Origin: Macrostomum hystrix
Lineage: Eukaryota; Platyhelminthes; Macrostomidae
Length of the DNA stretch: 64,000 nucleotides
Direction of reading: 5' to 3'
Assembly: GCA_950097015.1 (NCBI GenBank)
Contig: CATNEN010000034.1
Span: forward strand, 1,378,501 to 1,442,500
How positions within the stretch are numbered: the first letter of the stretch is position 1; every line of letters starts with the position of its first letter. Below the pieces are notes generated by a model. The model saw nothing but the letters and a program-made list of their open reading frames with translations, did no database searches and was not told the DNA's origin. Positions 44,659-57,319 of this stretch are shown piece by piece. A program made the translations under genes and the position numbers.

Positions 44659-46434
44659 TCAGATGAGGGTCGATGAGACATGAAGGCCCAGTGTCGAAGC
44701 CAGCAGCAGAGTCAGCAGCAGCCAGTAATGAGATAACGTGCCAGCTGACGGAGACAACAAACGACTGGCTGACAGAGGCAGCGTCTGTCCGGTCGGCGCT
44801 CGCGGCCCTGCAATTGACGAAGCCGATGTCGATGTTTCCTCGTCAAAGCTAGCACACCAAAGGCTGGAGTCAGGACCAATGCACAGGGCGTACATAATGA
44901 CGTGGGCGATGTAGCTCTGCTCGTGAGTAGTGTGTAAAAGGTAGGCGCTGGGACCAGCGGCGTATACAGCGACGTCCTCAGCTCCGTGCGAGTCATAGTC
45001 GTAGTTGTACAGAGCCGGAAATCGGAAGTTCACGTCAGTTGTGTTCGCATCTGTGAGATTCTTGCGCTCAGTTCGGATTGCAGCCGACGGACCGTCGGCG
45101 TAGTTCAGCACCGTATATGGCATGCCGTCGTATGCCACAGCATCGCCGTTGGCATTGTATTTGTCTTCGTCGGAGTTGATGACTCGGCCCAAGATCGGGT
45201 TGCCTCGTAGACCCCAACCACCCACCGTGAACACGTGGCTGTGATCGCCAGTCACCAGCATGAGGGTGTCAGCTCGGCTTGTCAGCTCCATAGCCTTAGC
45301 CACAGCCCGGTCCAGCTCCAGGACATCGTGCAGGGCTCGCTTTCCGTAATTGTCATGGTGCGCCTGATCGATGCGCCCGGCCTCAACAAACAGAGCGAAG
45401 CCGTTAGCATTGCGGGATAGAATGCGTATGGCTTTGTCCACCATCTCGGTAAGGCTAGGCTCCTTATAGGTCGGGTCTAATTCATTGTCCAGCTGATAGC
45501 GCATGTGGCTAGTGGCGAACAGCCCCATGACGTAATCTGTGTTTGCAGGATCGATCACATCAAACTGAGACTTGGACTCGGCAAATACAAATCGCCTGCC
45601 TTTGCCAGACTGTTGATTTCGCCAGCGATTGATCAGGTTGACACCGTCGAGACGTCTCCCCGAAGTCATGGCGTTCTTGTTCGAGTAGTCCACAGTCGTT
45701 TCATTGTTGGGGATGAAGTACGTTCGTCCTCCACCGAATACGACGTTCCAGTCGGCCGCGTTGGCAATCAGCTGCTTGGCGATGTCGGGACAGTTCGCCT
45801 TGTCGATGCCCACGGGTTGATTTGCGTCGCTTTCCCAGTCGCGGTGAGGTGCGTGCGCGTACATCGCAGCCGGTGTGGCATGAGTGATGCGCGTGGTGGT
45901 GACGAGGCCGACAGACTTTCCAGCCAATTGAGCGTAGTGTAAGAACGAATACACATTCTTGCTAGGGTCGTATGAAGAGCAGTTGCCCTTCACTATGTAC
46001 TGATTCACACCCAGTGTTGCATCATTAGTCTTGACGCCAGAACCAAAGGCTGTCGCAGTGGCTGCTGAGTCTGGTGTCTGATAGTTGCAATCGTATGTCT
46101 TGACAAGAGCAACCTGGGGAAACGTTTCATAAACGAGCTGGGCCTCCTCACCAGATCGATTCTGCAACTGGCCTTTGTACACTCGCCCTGCCATTGTGCT
46201 GGTGAGACCGAGCCCGTCACCCAGGAAGAACACCAGATTCTTAGCCCGGCCCCTCTGCAGGTTGGCCGCAGCCGCCTTTGCTGCCAGAAGGTCGGAGCGT
46301 CCGCGATTCACCCACCACTGCGGCGTCTCGTAGGATGGCACCGGAAAGTGACTACCAGGCTTAGGTGTGACTGCCGACTGGCAGATAATTGGCAGGCAGG
46401 TAATGAGCAGCGATTGCGCGAGGGTCAGCCTCAT
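44659..46434 (-). CDS. Alkaline phosphatase, secreted/GPI-anchored
   Basis: 591 residues in one exon. The start at 46434 lies 10 nt downstream of an acceptor-like TTTTTTTACAG. It hydrolyses phosphate monoesters at the cell surface or in a secreted compartment. An N-terminal signal peptide (RLTLAQSLLITCLPIICQS) leads into the catalytic domain. The nucleophile is Ser123 in TPDSAATATAF. Metal ligands are visible: Asp73 (FLGDGLG), Glu351, Asp356 and His360 (VEAGRIDQAHHDN), Asp397 and His398 (VTGDHSHVF) and His483 (SHGAEDVAVY). The phosphate-binding Arg182 is in TTTRITHATPAAMYAH. The C-terminus is Ser/Thr-rich and ends in a hydrophobic stretch (YWLLLTLLLASTLGL) typical of a GPI-attachment signal. 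The length is slightly above the usual 520-560 because of this tail. Confidence 0.97.
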   Translation of the reverse strand: MRLTLAQSLLITCLPIICQSAVTPKPGSHFPVPSYETPQWWVNRGRSDLLAAKAAAANLQRGRAKNLVFFLGDGLGLTSTMAGRVYKGQLQNRSGEEAQLVYETFPQVALVKTYDCNYQTPDSAATATAFGSGVKTNDATLGVNQYIVKGNCSSYDPSKNVYSFLHYAQLAGKSVGLVTTTRITHATPAAMYAHAPHRDWESDANQPVGIDKANCPDIAKQLIANAADWNVVFGGGRTYFIPNNETTVDYSNKNAMTSGRRLDGVNLINRWRNQQSGKGRRFVFAESKSQFDVIDPANTDYVMGLFATSHMRYQLDNELDPTYKEPSLTEMVDKAIRILSRNANGFALFVEAGRIDQAHHDNYGKRALHDVLELDRAVAKAMELTSRADTLMLVTGDHSHVFTVGGWGLRGNPILGRVINSDEDKYNANGDAVAYDGMPYTVLNYADGPSAAIRTERKNLTDANTTDVNFRFPALYNYDYDSHGAEDVAVYAAGPSAYLLHTTHEQSYIAHVIMYALCIGPDSSLWCASFDEETSTSASSIAGPRAPTGQTLPLSASRLLSPSAGTLSHYWLLLTLLLASTLGLHVSSTLI

Positions 46435-46444
46435 GTTCCTGCGT

Positions 46445-48462
46445 CTGTAAAAAAAGGGGGAATTAGCGGGTTGGACGCGACACTAAGCGATGCATTCTCG
46501 TTAGTCGATGTGAAAGAACCCGACACATACCAGTTTTGTCAAGCGTTTGCTATCTGAAGAATGCAGACAAAGTCTTTTCGTCCAACGGGGTTGTTTAAGT
46601 CACGAAATGGTAAAATGTTTACCACCATTTTTACTCCATCATTTTTATGCATTTTATACAGTTAATGATAATTAATTTTAATAACAAGTTTCAAACACTT
46701 CAGTTCCAGACTAAAAGCACTTACCTGTTATCAAATTAGCCTTGGGTTTCTAGTGTATGTAATTTTCGACAAAAATATGAGTTCTGTGAGAAGCGGAAAT
46801 GTGGCTCTCAGCTGTCAGACAGGTCATAACTATTTATTTTATTTTATGTTGCTTCACAGTGCCAGTGGGCAGCTGCTCAGACGAAATCGGCTCTGTGCAG
46901 GGCTTTCATTGCTCTCAGCAGGCTATTATACTTGGAGCTGCGAAAATTCGTGCGATATTTGAAAACCTAAAGTTATTTAAATAGACAAATAAGCAGGTTT
47001 ATTTACTTTATTTGTAATGGACATAGCACACTGACTGCGAGCCCATTATGCAATTTCCCATTGCAACCAGAGCTCAACTTATGAGAGCGTTGCGATCTGT
47101 GTGACTATACTGAGTATTCTCATGTGTGACCGTACGGCGTGTCGATGCTCTGTGTGTGTGGACCGCATGAGCATGGAGAAACTAGAGAACAATGGAGAAA
47201 TTGTGGCTGTCAGGACTGCCATCCAGACAATGCTATAAATGGCGGCTTAACTTTATTTGAGAAAATAAAATTTCCACCTGCTTGCTGGCTTGCGTGTTCA
47301 TTTGCTCATGAGAACTGCTCAGTTGGCAGCGCGAGGCTCAATTATACCTATAGAAATTTTAAGCCTGCAGGAAACGGCATGGCAATTAGGCTGCTTTCTG
47401 TTTTTAAAAATTATTATGTAACAACAACATTTTAGGTCATAAAAGTGTCCAAACTGGTTTGCGCAGACAAAACTTGACTGTCTCACTGGTCGTATGGTTA
47501 GGATGGAATATAAATTAAAATTTACTAGTGTGAAAATAATTATGTAATTATCCTAGTATAGCCTGTTCTTAATATGATGTTTACGATTCTGCGAGTACAT
47601 ATGATTATGTTAGTATTGTGTTAAGTTAAAAAAGTACTAATAACTTTGTTATTTGCAATGGGGCTGTCGGCATTGATGCATATCGTTTAATTTGGCGGCA
47701 GTCAGCATGCAGCTAATGTGACTAAGCCAATTAATTCCACTCTTACCTTCCTGTTATACACTTCTATAAAAAGCGTATACAGATACTCTCGCTCGCATAT
47801 CATAAGTCGCTAACAGGGGTGTGATAAATATTTAAACGGAAACAAAGTTAAGCTGAGGAAGATGGATTTGAGCTCAATTAGATAACGCCAGATCATTTAA
47901 TAAAAAAACTCATAGTTGCCGTTTTACGGACCAGTGAATAATAAAAGAATGAACTGATCTGTGCAAAAACATTGTGTCTTTAATAGAGAGATTGTTATTT
48001 TCAATTTATTTAAAAATATGCTCAAACTTTTCTATTTTCTTTCCTGTCTTAAACTTTTCGTAAGTTAAGTCGTTGTACCCTGATACGTTTTTTTAAAGCT
48101 CTTATTTTCTAAGAAACCAATGTTTGGTGCGATTTTATTGGCGATTCACTACGCAAGGTATATATAAATTCTCTACTTCGTTTCTTGCAGACACTAATTA
48201 CGCATTTATTCTCTATGCAACTAAACGTGAAAAAATCTGCACATTTTAAGTTTCATTTTACGTCGGGATCGTTTTAGTGTTAGACATTACATTTGTAACA
48301 GCTTAAGATTTATTTTATTTTGCTTATATGAAAAGTAAACAGCATCGTAAATAATAGGATATAAATTATAAACTAAAACTGAAAGTTTTTTTGCTTGCCG
48401 TTCTAGCCTTGTCCAGTAAAGTTAACACAGGTTCTTCAACAGATAACCAGCAGGATAAACCG
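46445..48462. other. Intergenic between phosphatase and CRTC
   Basis: Divergent gene pair (minus to the left, plus to the right), so both promoters should be here. AT-rich, with no unequivocal TATA or initiator. Short open frames (for example 47139-47435) are unremarkable. Confidence 0.4.
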
Positions 48463-51400
48463 ATGACTTCAAGGGCACACTCCAGCTCAAGCTGCAGTCC
48501 TAGAAAGTTTGATGAAAAGATTGCATTGTTAAAGGCAAATGAGTCAGAATCCAATGAAAAGTTTGACAGGTTGTTGTATGAATTGAACGTTCTTAAAGGG
48601 CATGTAAGTATTTTTAAAAAGCTGTCATTTGTTTTAATGATATGGTTTTGTTTCTACTCTAATTTTCAATCGAATCATAGGAACTGTATGACAGAAATTG
48701 GAAATTTATTTCATATAGCTAAGCCCTAATTTAATAAAATCGTTGTCAAGCCTACGCTTAGTATACTGTACATTGTTTTATTGTATTTTTTATCCTCAAC
48801 ATTTTATCCACTATTGCCTAGCTAGGCCTATATCAATTTCGAATCTTGCCATTGGTATTGTACTTTATTGTACTTTATTGTAGCTATTTAGCTGCCTTCT
48901 GGGTGGCCTTAATTTTTTTGGAAATAAAATTACACTTCGAGTAAATTTACAATAAATGTACAAATTTAGGCTAAGTTAGGATCTTCTGGTGAGGTGAAGA
49001 AATGATAAAAATCTGTTGACAAATTTTGGAGATATTCAATTGCAATCAACCAAGTTAGCAAGCAAATAAGATTTTTATGTTTAGCGTAATTGTTTGGTGA
49101 TTTGGAATTTTATGTTTCTTTGTAATATAGAAAGGCTAAAAGAAGCAAGTCCACTTTGTTGCAACTTATGCCTATTGTTTTATTTAATTGTTGTACTGAT
49201 TTTATAACTTGCATAAAATCATATATAAAAAATGCATACATATAAATATGAACCTAAATTTACTTCCAGAGCTAATAACACATGGCATTGCCTGTCATGA
49301 ATTAGTGAAAAAATGGAGGTCATAAATGCTGATTGGTGTAGCTTATGTAGTTTCTATGTCCTAATTAATTTTTTTTCAATGACACATTTTCGATTCTTGG
49401 AAATGGCCAAATAACTTGCTTGTTTTCTATTTAAAATTAAAGAAATTGACAGGAAATGACAATTCAATTGACATTAAAGAAATCACAACATGTTAGGATG
49501 TGCATAATTTTTAATAAACTTGTTTTTGGCAGAAAATTTGAATGCCTAAAGTAGCTTATGGCAGAAATATGCTAAGTAGGCAGTTGAATACTTCAATCTG
49601 TTGTCAGTTAAATGAAATTAAATTGAAAGATATTTTGCACTTTAAGCCACTTCCATGCTGTGTACTTAGGTGTCATTACTGCCCTACACTGTCCCCCCCG
49701 TTGAGTGCAGCTCAGCCCGAACTCTCGTCGAACAGTTTCAACGCCAAATGTAGCTTCGCAAAACTCGGCCAGCCAAGCTGCTGCCCAAGCCGCCGCAGCT
49801 GCAGTGGCCAGCGATGGGCTTGATAATCTCGTTGCTAATGACGCTACTGTCGGCGCTGTTGCAGCGGCATCTGGCGGCCACGGCAGCAGCAGTTCCCCGG
49901 TGCCCATAGCTGCCGGCGGTTGGTACTCCACCAATGCGGCGGCGGCAGCGGCGGCCATTTCTGGGTGTCACTTCCCGGCTGCCGGGCAGTACGGCGGCTC
50001 CAATTACAATGTCAGCTGCACACCGCCATCGGCTACTCTCACTGGCTGCCCGTCGTGTCCCCTAGTAGCTGCTGCTCAGTACGGCGCTAGCGCTGGCATC
50101 GGAGGCAACGGCGCCGGCGTCAGCGGAGGCGGTGGCTACGCCGGAAACGCCGCTGCCTACGCTTCGTCCGCTCAGTGCACGCCGAAGAGGCGCGTTCGCG
50201 ACATGGTCATGTCTCGCGTGCAGCGCTCGCATCCTTATTCCCCTACTAGGGATAGATTCTTTCCCGGCTCTGCTTCCAGCGAGCAACAGCAGCAGCAGCA
50301 GCAGCACTTTTATGTGCAACCTTTGGGAAAGGTATTTTTCAACAGTTACTTTTTCAATTTTAATGTAATATAAGATAGAAATGACACAAAAAGGTACCCA
50401 AAGTTTTATTAAAAAGCAGCTGGGTGAACTTGCTCAAACACAAACTGTTCCCGCCCCAATTACGTATTTCCATTCGACCTTTCAGCAGCAGCAGCAACGC
50501 CACTATCAGCAGCATCACCAGTCGCAGCACGGCCAGCAGTTGCCGTTGGACGACGATGCTCAACAACTGCCAATGTTTCCGCAGCCGAGGCGCGCTTCGT
50601 CCGACACGAACATTGCCGAGCGGCTTCTTCAGCGTCGCTCGCCGTCTGAGCAACCCTCAGCAGAGCAGCAGCAGCAGCAGGTGTTGTTGCAGCATCAGCA
50701 GCAGCAGTTCATGATACCTTTGTCGGATGAGCCATTTAGCCAGCAGCAGCAGGCGGTGGATCTTCAACAGCTGTTCCAGTACCAACCAGTTCAGCACCGG
50801 CCTAGGCTTCACGATGACATGATCCGGCTTAGTCTCGGCAGCTTCGCCGGCCATTTCGGCCAGGCCTCTCTAAGTTGCTCCGCCTCCTATGCCGAGCAGT
50901 TGGGCCTGCATGCGGATCCTAGCAGTGCCGGTACTCCTGCTGCTGCTGTTTCCGCGACCCCTGGCGCTATCCCCGAGATCCAGGTCTGTGTGCCGCCATC
51001 TGGAATCTGAGGCTGGTTTGTGGAATCTGAGGCTGGTTTGTGGTATCTGTGGCTGGTTTTTGGAATCTGAGGCTGGTTTGTTGAATCTGTGGCTGGTTTG
51101 TGGAATCTGTGGCTGGTTTGTGGAATCTGTGGCTGGTTTGTTGAATCTGTGGCTGGTTTGTGGAATCTGTGGCTGGTTTGTGGTATCTGTAGCTGGTTTG
51201 TGGTATCTGTGGCTGTTTTGTGGTATCTGTGGCTGTTTTGTGGTATCTGTGGCTGGTTTGTGGTATCTGTGGCTGGTTTGTGGTATCTGTGGCTGGTTTG
51301 TGGTATCTGTGGCTGGTTTGTGGTATCTGTGGCTGGTTTGTGGTATCTGTGGCTGGTTTGTGGTATCTGTGGCTGGTTTGTGGTATCTGTGGCTGGTTTG

Positions 51401-54400
51401 TGGTATCTGTGGCTGGTTTGTGGTATCTGTGGCTGGTTTGTGGTATCTGTGGCTGGTTTGTGGTATCTGTGGCTGGTTTGTGGTATCTGTGGCTGGTTTG
51501 TGGTATCTGTGGCTGGTTTGTGGTATCTGTGGCTGGTTTGTTGAATCTGTGGCTGGTTTGTGGTATCTGAGGCTGGTTTGTGGTATCTGTGGCTGGTTTG
51601 TGGTATCTGTGGCTGGTTTGTGGTATCTGTGGCTTGTTTGTGGTATCTGTGGCTGGTTTGTGGTATCTGAGGCTGGTTTGTGGTATCTGTGGTTGGCTTC
51701 CATCCACTGAAATAGCTAAACATCTGACCACTAAAGAAGTTAAGGGGGCTTCTGCCCATCGGCTCATGGACTTTCAACAGTATTTGGGATTGTAAACACG
51801 GTTGTTTTTTAATTCGCAGAGGTATTTTTCAGCTGGCTGAGGCTTCAGGTAGCTTTGTGTATTCTTTTCTGACCAGCTTTGATTAGGCCTGTCATTTTTC
51901 TGTCGTTAAAAATATATTGTAAAATCTGCCGTAACGCACCTGATGCCCGCTGTTTGGGATAAGGCCAGGTTCGCGGGTTGGAATCAAGGGGGATTTTCTA
52001 ACCGCTCAACCACCGCCCCCGCCCATGCAGGTGACGCACAGCATGTGCCAGAGTCCGAGCGTGTATGGTGAAGACTGCTGCGGCGACGACGTGCCCGAAG
52101 CTGCGGGCGTCGCGGTTGGAATTGGCGACAATTCTGACGCGCCGCCGGATCAGCAGGATCAGCTCGGACTGTTTGAGACCGACGAGGATATGAACAATGC
52201 GGGTGAGCCCGCTATTGTTCTGAGCAGCCTTCTGAGCAGATTATTCAGAATCAGGATGAGTGTTACTGATGCGCGGGTTATCACTGATAAGCATTTGGGA
52301 TATAAGGGATTATCAGGATTAAGGATTACTGAAATAAAGGATTATCATGTCTAAGGATTGCTGAGATAAATGACTATCAGGTAGTGGAATTAGCAATGCG
52401 GCGGATTATTAATGATTTTTAATATTTTTTTATATATGGGATTTTCGGGATTAAGGGTTCCTGTAATTAAGGCTATAATAAAGGATTATCAGTATGAGGA
52501 TTAGTGATGCAGCGGATATCAGTGATCCACTGATCGAGTTTAATTAAGCCAATATCCGGATAATTAAGGACAAATATTGGGATAGCAGGGGATCATTCGG
52601 ATCAGAATTATAGCTAAGGAGGATTATCTGAGATATGAGTTAAGAATGAAGTACGCTATTGAGAATCGGGAATGATACCTGGACATTTCATGATTAAAAG
52701 ACAGCAATCACTATTTGGCCTCGGCTTCCGAGCAGAATTGCAATTAGATCAACTGAAGATTCTTTCCCTCCTGCGCATCTGCACTGAAGGATCCGCCTGA
52801 ATCGCAGGAAAAATTTAATCTCTTCTCCTTCCTATTTACTTAGCTGCGGGATTTTCAATAACTGCCCTGTCCCTATCCTACACGTCCCTATATGCCTCGC
52901 GTGTTCCCAGCATCTCACTTCAGCGCATTTCCCTTTTCAATGGAGCAGCTCGCATGGCAATTGGCTAGCGCCCTGATGGGATTCCTCATTCACTATCCGC
53001 TACATTTTGTATTATCTGTCCCACTTTTAGGCCCTTATAATTTTCCCATCAGCTAGCTATTACGCGTTGCGTCTTTGTTATTTTGCTTTGCCTCGAGTTT
53101 CTAAGCGAATGCCTATTATTTCCTACGCAAAATCACGGAAAAAAGTACACGACAGTTTCATTTTTACATTTTAACAGACTTCGATTAGCACATTCGGTAA
53201 TAACCAGCCAAGAGTGAGCTTTATTCTACATTTACCATATATTCCTATACTCGTATTCTGATTGGCTAGTGAGAGACGAGATTTATTGAACATTTTGCCA
53301 GACCTCCCTATTCTCGTATTCTGATTGGCTAGTGAGAGACGAGATTTATTGAACATTTTGCCAGACCTCCCTATTCTCGTATTCTGATTGGCTAGTATAA
53401 GATGAGATTTATTGAACATATTTTGCCAGACCTCCCTATACTCGTATTCTGATTGGCTAGTGAGAGACGAGATTTATTGAACATTTTGCCAGACCTCCCT
53501 ATACTCGTATTCTGATTGGCTAGTGAGAGACGAGATTTATTGAACAATTTGCCAGACCTCCCTATACTCGTATTCTGATTGGCTCGTGAGAGACGAGATT
53601 TATTGAACATTTACTAGGGCTTCCCATACTAACATTCTACTTGGCTAGCGAGACGGGAAATTACTCGTATTTCTGATTTTCTGGCTTCAATTCTACTGTC
53701 GCCATTAGCTAAAGAAAGTTTCTAGAATTGTTTTAAAAAAAACAATAAACAGGGAAGCCCTACTAACCTACTTAGCCACTAACGGATTAGCTGAATATTC
53801 GGATTCTAATAACTGCATAAAGCTGCTAATAAATGTGGATTAAATTTACTTTCTCTCGCCACAGCACACTACGTTTGTTTATAGTTTCATTTCGGCCTGT
53901 TTACACAGTAAAAAATCAAGAGACTGCTTCAAGAGACTGCTTTAGAGGCTCTAGTTTAGGGAGTCACGTGTGGGCAAGGGGGAGAAAGTGGAACTGGATA
54001 GGCTAGGAATTTCCTAAGGGCCTTAGTGAGAGGCCTCACCGAGCAGGCAAAAGAGGTATAAATAGAAAGCCTTAGGTCTGGGAAAAATAGGGATAGATAG
54101 ATGTGGAGCTCCCGAGTAGGGATTTTTAAGTACACTGATGCAGCAGCAGCAGCAGCAAGGGGACTGCTCGCCGTCTGCTCAAACTCCCCTTCAAGCATAG
54201 GTGAAAAAGCGAGAGAGAGAGAGAGTGATGAGATTCGACAACCGTATACTGGAAAGCTTTCTCTCTACCCCATCGGTTCGCTGCTCCTTCCTTGCCGATT
54301 TCTGCTTGTGCCCGAGGCCTGCGGCTGTTTATGAAATGAGGGGCGCTAGTGGCAGTTGTCTATGGGGACAACCGCTTTGTGTGTGTTTTTTATCCATTTG

Positions 54401-56270
54401 TTATCCAATGTCTGTCTGTCTCACTCTCTTTTCCTGTTCGTCAGTTTGTCCTGGGTCCAGTTCATCCATTTATCCATCCTTAGTGCGATCTTAGTATGAT
54501 CTACCTCTCTGTCCTGAATGTCTGTCTATAAATGTCTGTTCTTTTTGTTTGTCTATCCATCAACCTGTCTCGGGTATCTGTCCATCTATCTGTCTGTAAC
54601 AGGTGTCCATTAGTCCATTAGTCTGTCCCGAGTGTCTGTCTATTCATCAGTCTGTCCCGAGTGTCTATCCATCCATCAGTCTGTCCCGAATGTCTGTCCA
54701 TTCATCAGTCTGTCCCGAGTGTCTGTCCATCCATCAGTCTGTCCCGAGTGTCTGTCCATTCATCAGTCTGTCCCGAGTGTCTGTCCATTTATCAGTCTGT
54801 CCCGAGTGTCTGTCCATTCATCAGTCTGTCCCTAGTGTCTATCCATCCATCAGTCTGTCCCGAGTGTCTGTCCATTTATCAGTCTGTCCCTAGTGTCTAT
54901 CCATCCATCAATCTGTCCCGAGTGTCTGTCCATCCATCAGTCTGTCCCGAGTGTCTGTCCATTCATCAGTCTGTCCCGAGTGTCTGTCCATTTATCAGTC
55001 TGTCCCGAGTGTCTGTCCATTCATCAGTCTGTCCCTAGTGTCTATCCATCCATCAGTCTGTCCCGAGTGTCTGTCCATTTATCAGTCTGTCCCTAGTGTC
55101 TATCCATCCATCAATCTGTCCCGAGTGTCTGTCCATTCATCAGTCTGTCCCTAGTGTCTATCCATCCATCAGTCTGTCCCGAGTGTCTGTCCATTTATCA
55201 GTCTGTCCCTAGTGTCTATCCATCCATCAGTCTGTCCCGAGTGTCTGTCCATTTATCAGTCTGTCCCTAGTGTCTATCCATCCATCAGTCTGTCCCGAGT
55301 GTCTGTCCATTCATCAGTCTGTCCCGAGTGTCTGTCCATCCGTCAGTCTGTCCCGAGTGTCTGTCCATTCATCAGTCTGTCCCTAGTGTCTATCCATCCA
55401 TCAGTCTGTCCCGAGTGTCTGTCCATTTATCAGTCTGTCCCTAGTGTCTATCCATCCATCAGTCTGTCCCGAGTGTCTGTCCATTCATCAGTCTGTCCCG
55501 AGTGTCTGTCCATCCGTCAGTCTGTCCCGAGTGTCTGTCCATTCATCAGTCTGTCCCTAGTGTCTATCCATCCATCAGTCTGTCCCGAGTGTCTGTCCAT
55601 TTATCAGTCTGTCCCTAGTGTCTATCCATCCATCAATCTGTCCCGAGTGTCTGTCCCGAGTGTCTGTCCCGAGTGTCTGTCCATCCGTCAGTCTGTCCCG
55701 AGTGTCTGTCCATCCGTCAGTCTGTCCCGAGTGTCTGTCCCGAGTGTCTGTCCATCCTTCAGTCTGTCTTTAGCAGCCCTGTTCGCCGCGCCCTGCTGGC
55801 TACCGCCTGTCCGTAGTCTTGATTGTCTTGACACGCTCGAGTTCCGGTCCGCCCACCTGAGTGCCTGAGACTATGGGCTAAACTGATGGCCTTCGCTATC
55901 GCTGACTGTGCTAGCATCTCATTGCTCTCTGCATCCGACCGCTCCTCTTCTCTTCACCCCTTCTCCTCTGTCCTCTTTGTCAGTTCTCCTCTCTCTTCTT
56001 CATCCCCTTTATTTTTCATATTTATCCCATTTTCTCGCTCCTCTTTTCATTCCCGTCTCCACCTTTCTCATGTTTCTTTTCGCCACCTTGCCTCTCCTTT
56101 TCCAATATTTAGTTTGGCTTTTCTGTCCCATCTCAAGCACTTCTTCCTGGCTTTTTGTAGCCCGTCGCGACTCGTACACAATGGCCACTGAGGTCCTCGC
56201 CAGTCTTGACAACAGCGTCGACGGTGCAACCGGAGATGACTTAAGGCATCGTAAGCAGCAACAGCAATAG
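48463..56270 (+). CDS. CRTC: CREB-regulated transcription coactivator (CRTC/TORC)
   Basis: Proposed exons: 48463-48603, 49711-50331, 50486-50983, 52031-52202 and 56161-56270 (stop TAG). Phases 0, 0, 0, 1 close in frame (513 codons). CRTCs bind the bZIP domain of CREB and shuttle from cytosol to nucleus when dephosphorylated. The N-terminus SPRKFDEKIALLK aligns without gaps to the CREB-binding NPRKFSEKIALH motif. Later, PQPRRASSDTNI matches the SIK/AMPK 14-3-3 phosphosite RRTNSDSA. The middle is Ala/Ser-, Gly- and Gln-rich, as in the family. The last exon (RRDSYTMATEVLASLDNS) is acidic and has biased codons. A rival last exon, 55774-55868, also joins in phase. Intron 3 is mostly a 20-bp array, and 53.2-55.8 kb holds two more. 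The 3' half is less certain than the 5' half. Confidence 0.72.
51000..51692. repeat. 20-bp minisatellite in CRTC intron 3
   Basis: About 34 copies of TGGTATCTGTGGCTGGTTTG with tggaatctg, ttgaatctg and tgttttg variants. It starts about 15 nt after the exon 3 donor. Open frames on both strands are artefacts. Confidence 0.97.
51975..52022 (-). mobile_element. tRNA-like fragment at CRTC exon 4 acceptor
   Basis: On the minus strand: GGTGGTTGAGCGGTTAGAA (A-box-like, tRNA-Ser-type) followed by a B-box-like TTGATTCCAACC. It ends within about 10 nt of the acceptor CCATGCAG at 52025-52030. Not a complete tRNA. Confidence 0.4.
52203..53220. other. Intron, degenerate repeats only
   Basis: Contains a loose family of GGATTATCAG/GGATTA motifs (about 52.25-52.62 kb), then unique AT-rich sequence. 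No exon recognised. Confidence 0.4.
53225..53625. repeat. 63-bp tandem repeat
   Basis: About six units of roughly 63 bp, each with CTCGTATTCTGATTGGCTAG and GAGATTTATTGAACA. Every unit carries an ATTGG (inverted CCAAT). The 21-codon period leaves a minus-strand frame open; not a gene. Confidence 0.92.
54595..55765. repeat. 29-bp minisatellite
   Basis: About 40 units of 29 bp (core AGTCTGTCCCGAGTGTCTGT plus ccatccatc, ccattcatc or ccatttatc). Some are shortened near the right end. A multi-unit order (cgag-cca-tcc, ctag-tat-cca) recurs, indicating block duplications. It lies in the last proposed intron of CRTC. Confidence 0.95.
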
Positions 56271-56794
56271 CAGCAGCAGTAACTGCTGCTGTAACATTCA
56301 ATTAATCAGTGGTCAAACGTTATCTTCTCTAGCCTGTTCTTTTGTCTAATTTATTTGCTGTTTTCGCGGCTCGTAGGTCGTATTTTTCACTTATGCTCCT
56401 ACATAGTTGTAAATGACTTTTCAAGCAATTAAAATCATTATATCTTATTGCTTTAGTCTCTGCAGTGTCCATTTTCATTGTCATTTTCTTACTCCAAGCT
56501 GTAACGCATTATATATACATCGTGTAACCAACTTTACACAGTTTCGACGAAAAGATTATTCAACGTCCGCTGAGTATCACAGCCGAGTAATTGCAGGTAG
56601 CGAAACGAATTAAAATTTATTGTATGCTTTTCTCAGCTTTACTGGTTGACTACTTGTTTACGCTAATTTTCTAGTCCTGATTTATAATTGATGTACTTCA
56701 GTACATTGATGTATACTAGCGAAAGCTATTTCGAAAGTTCTGTTTGCACCGCTTGACCGGAGGATAATTTGTCACAAATCCTGTGTTCCTACCC

Positions 56795-57310
56795 CGATGT
56801 ACATTCAGATCCGACCCTCATTTCCTACCCGAATATACACCCAGATCAGACAAATTTCCTACCCCTATAATGTACATTCAGATCCGACCATAATTTCCTA
56901 CCCCAATGCACACCAGATCAGGCTTATATCCTACCCGTTTGTACATCTAGATCAGACTGCCACTTCCTTCCCCAATGAACATCCAAATTAGACTAATTTC
57001 CTACCACTATGTACATTCTGATCAGACTAATTTCCTACCCCTATTTACATTTAGATCAGACTACTAATTTCCTACCCCTATGTACATCCAGGTCAGACTC
57101 ATTTCCTACCCCAATGTGCATCCAGATCAGACTAATTTCCTACCCCTATGTACATCTAGATCAGACTAATTTCCTACCCCTATGTACATCCAGGTCAGAC
57201 TCATTTCCTACCCCAATGTGCATCCAGATCAAACTAATTTCGGACCCCTTTATACATCTAGATCAGACTCATTTCCTACCCGAATGTACATGAAGATCCG
57301 ACTCATTTTC
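56795..57310. repeat. 34-bp satellite, locus A
   Basis: About 15 diverged units of 31-34 bp with the motif TGTACATCCAGATCAGACTA followed by atttcctacccc. It is related to the 36-bp array near 58.6-59.2 kb (tgtacaccaagatcagatcctaattttc). Confidence 0.9.
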
Positions 57311-57319
57311 TACACTAAT

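Noticed and set aside
50889-51777. Frames of 260-300 codons on both strands with Tyr/Leu/Trp/Cys or Thr/Asn/Gln/Pro repeats
   Set aside because: Generated by the 20-bp array in CRTC intron 3.
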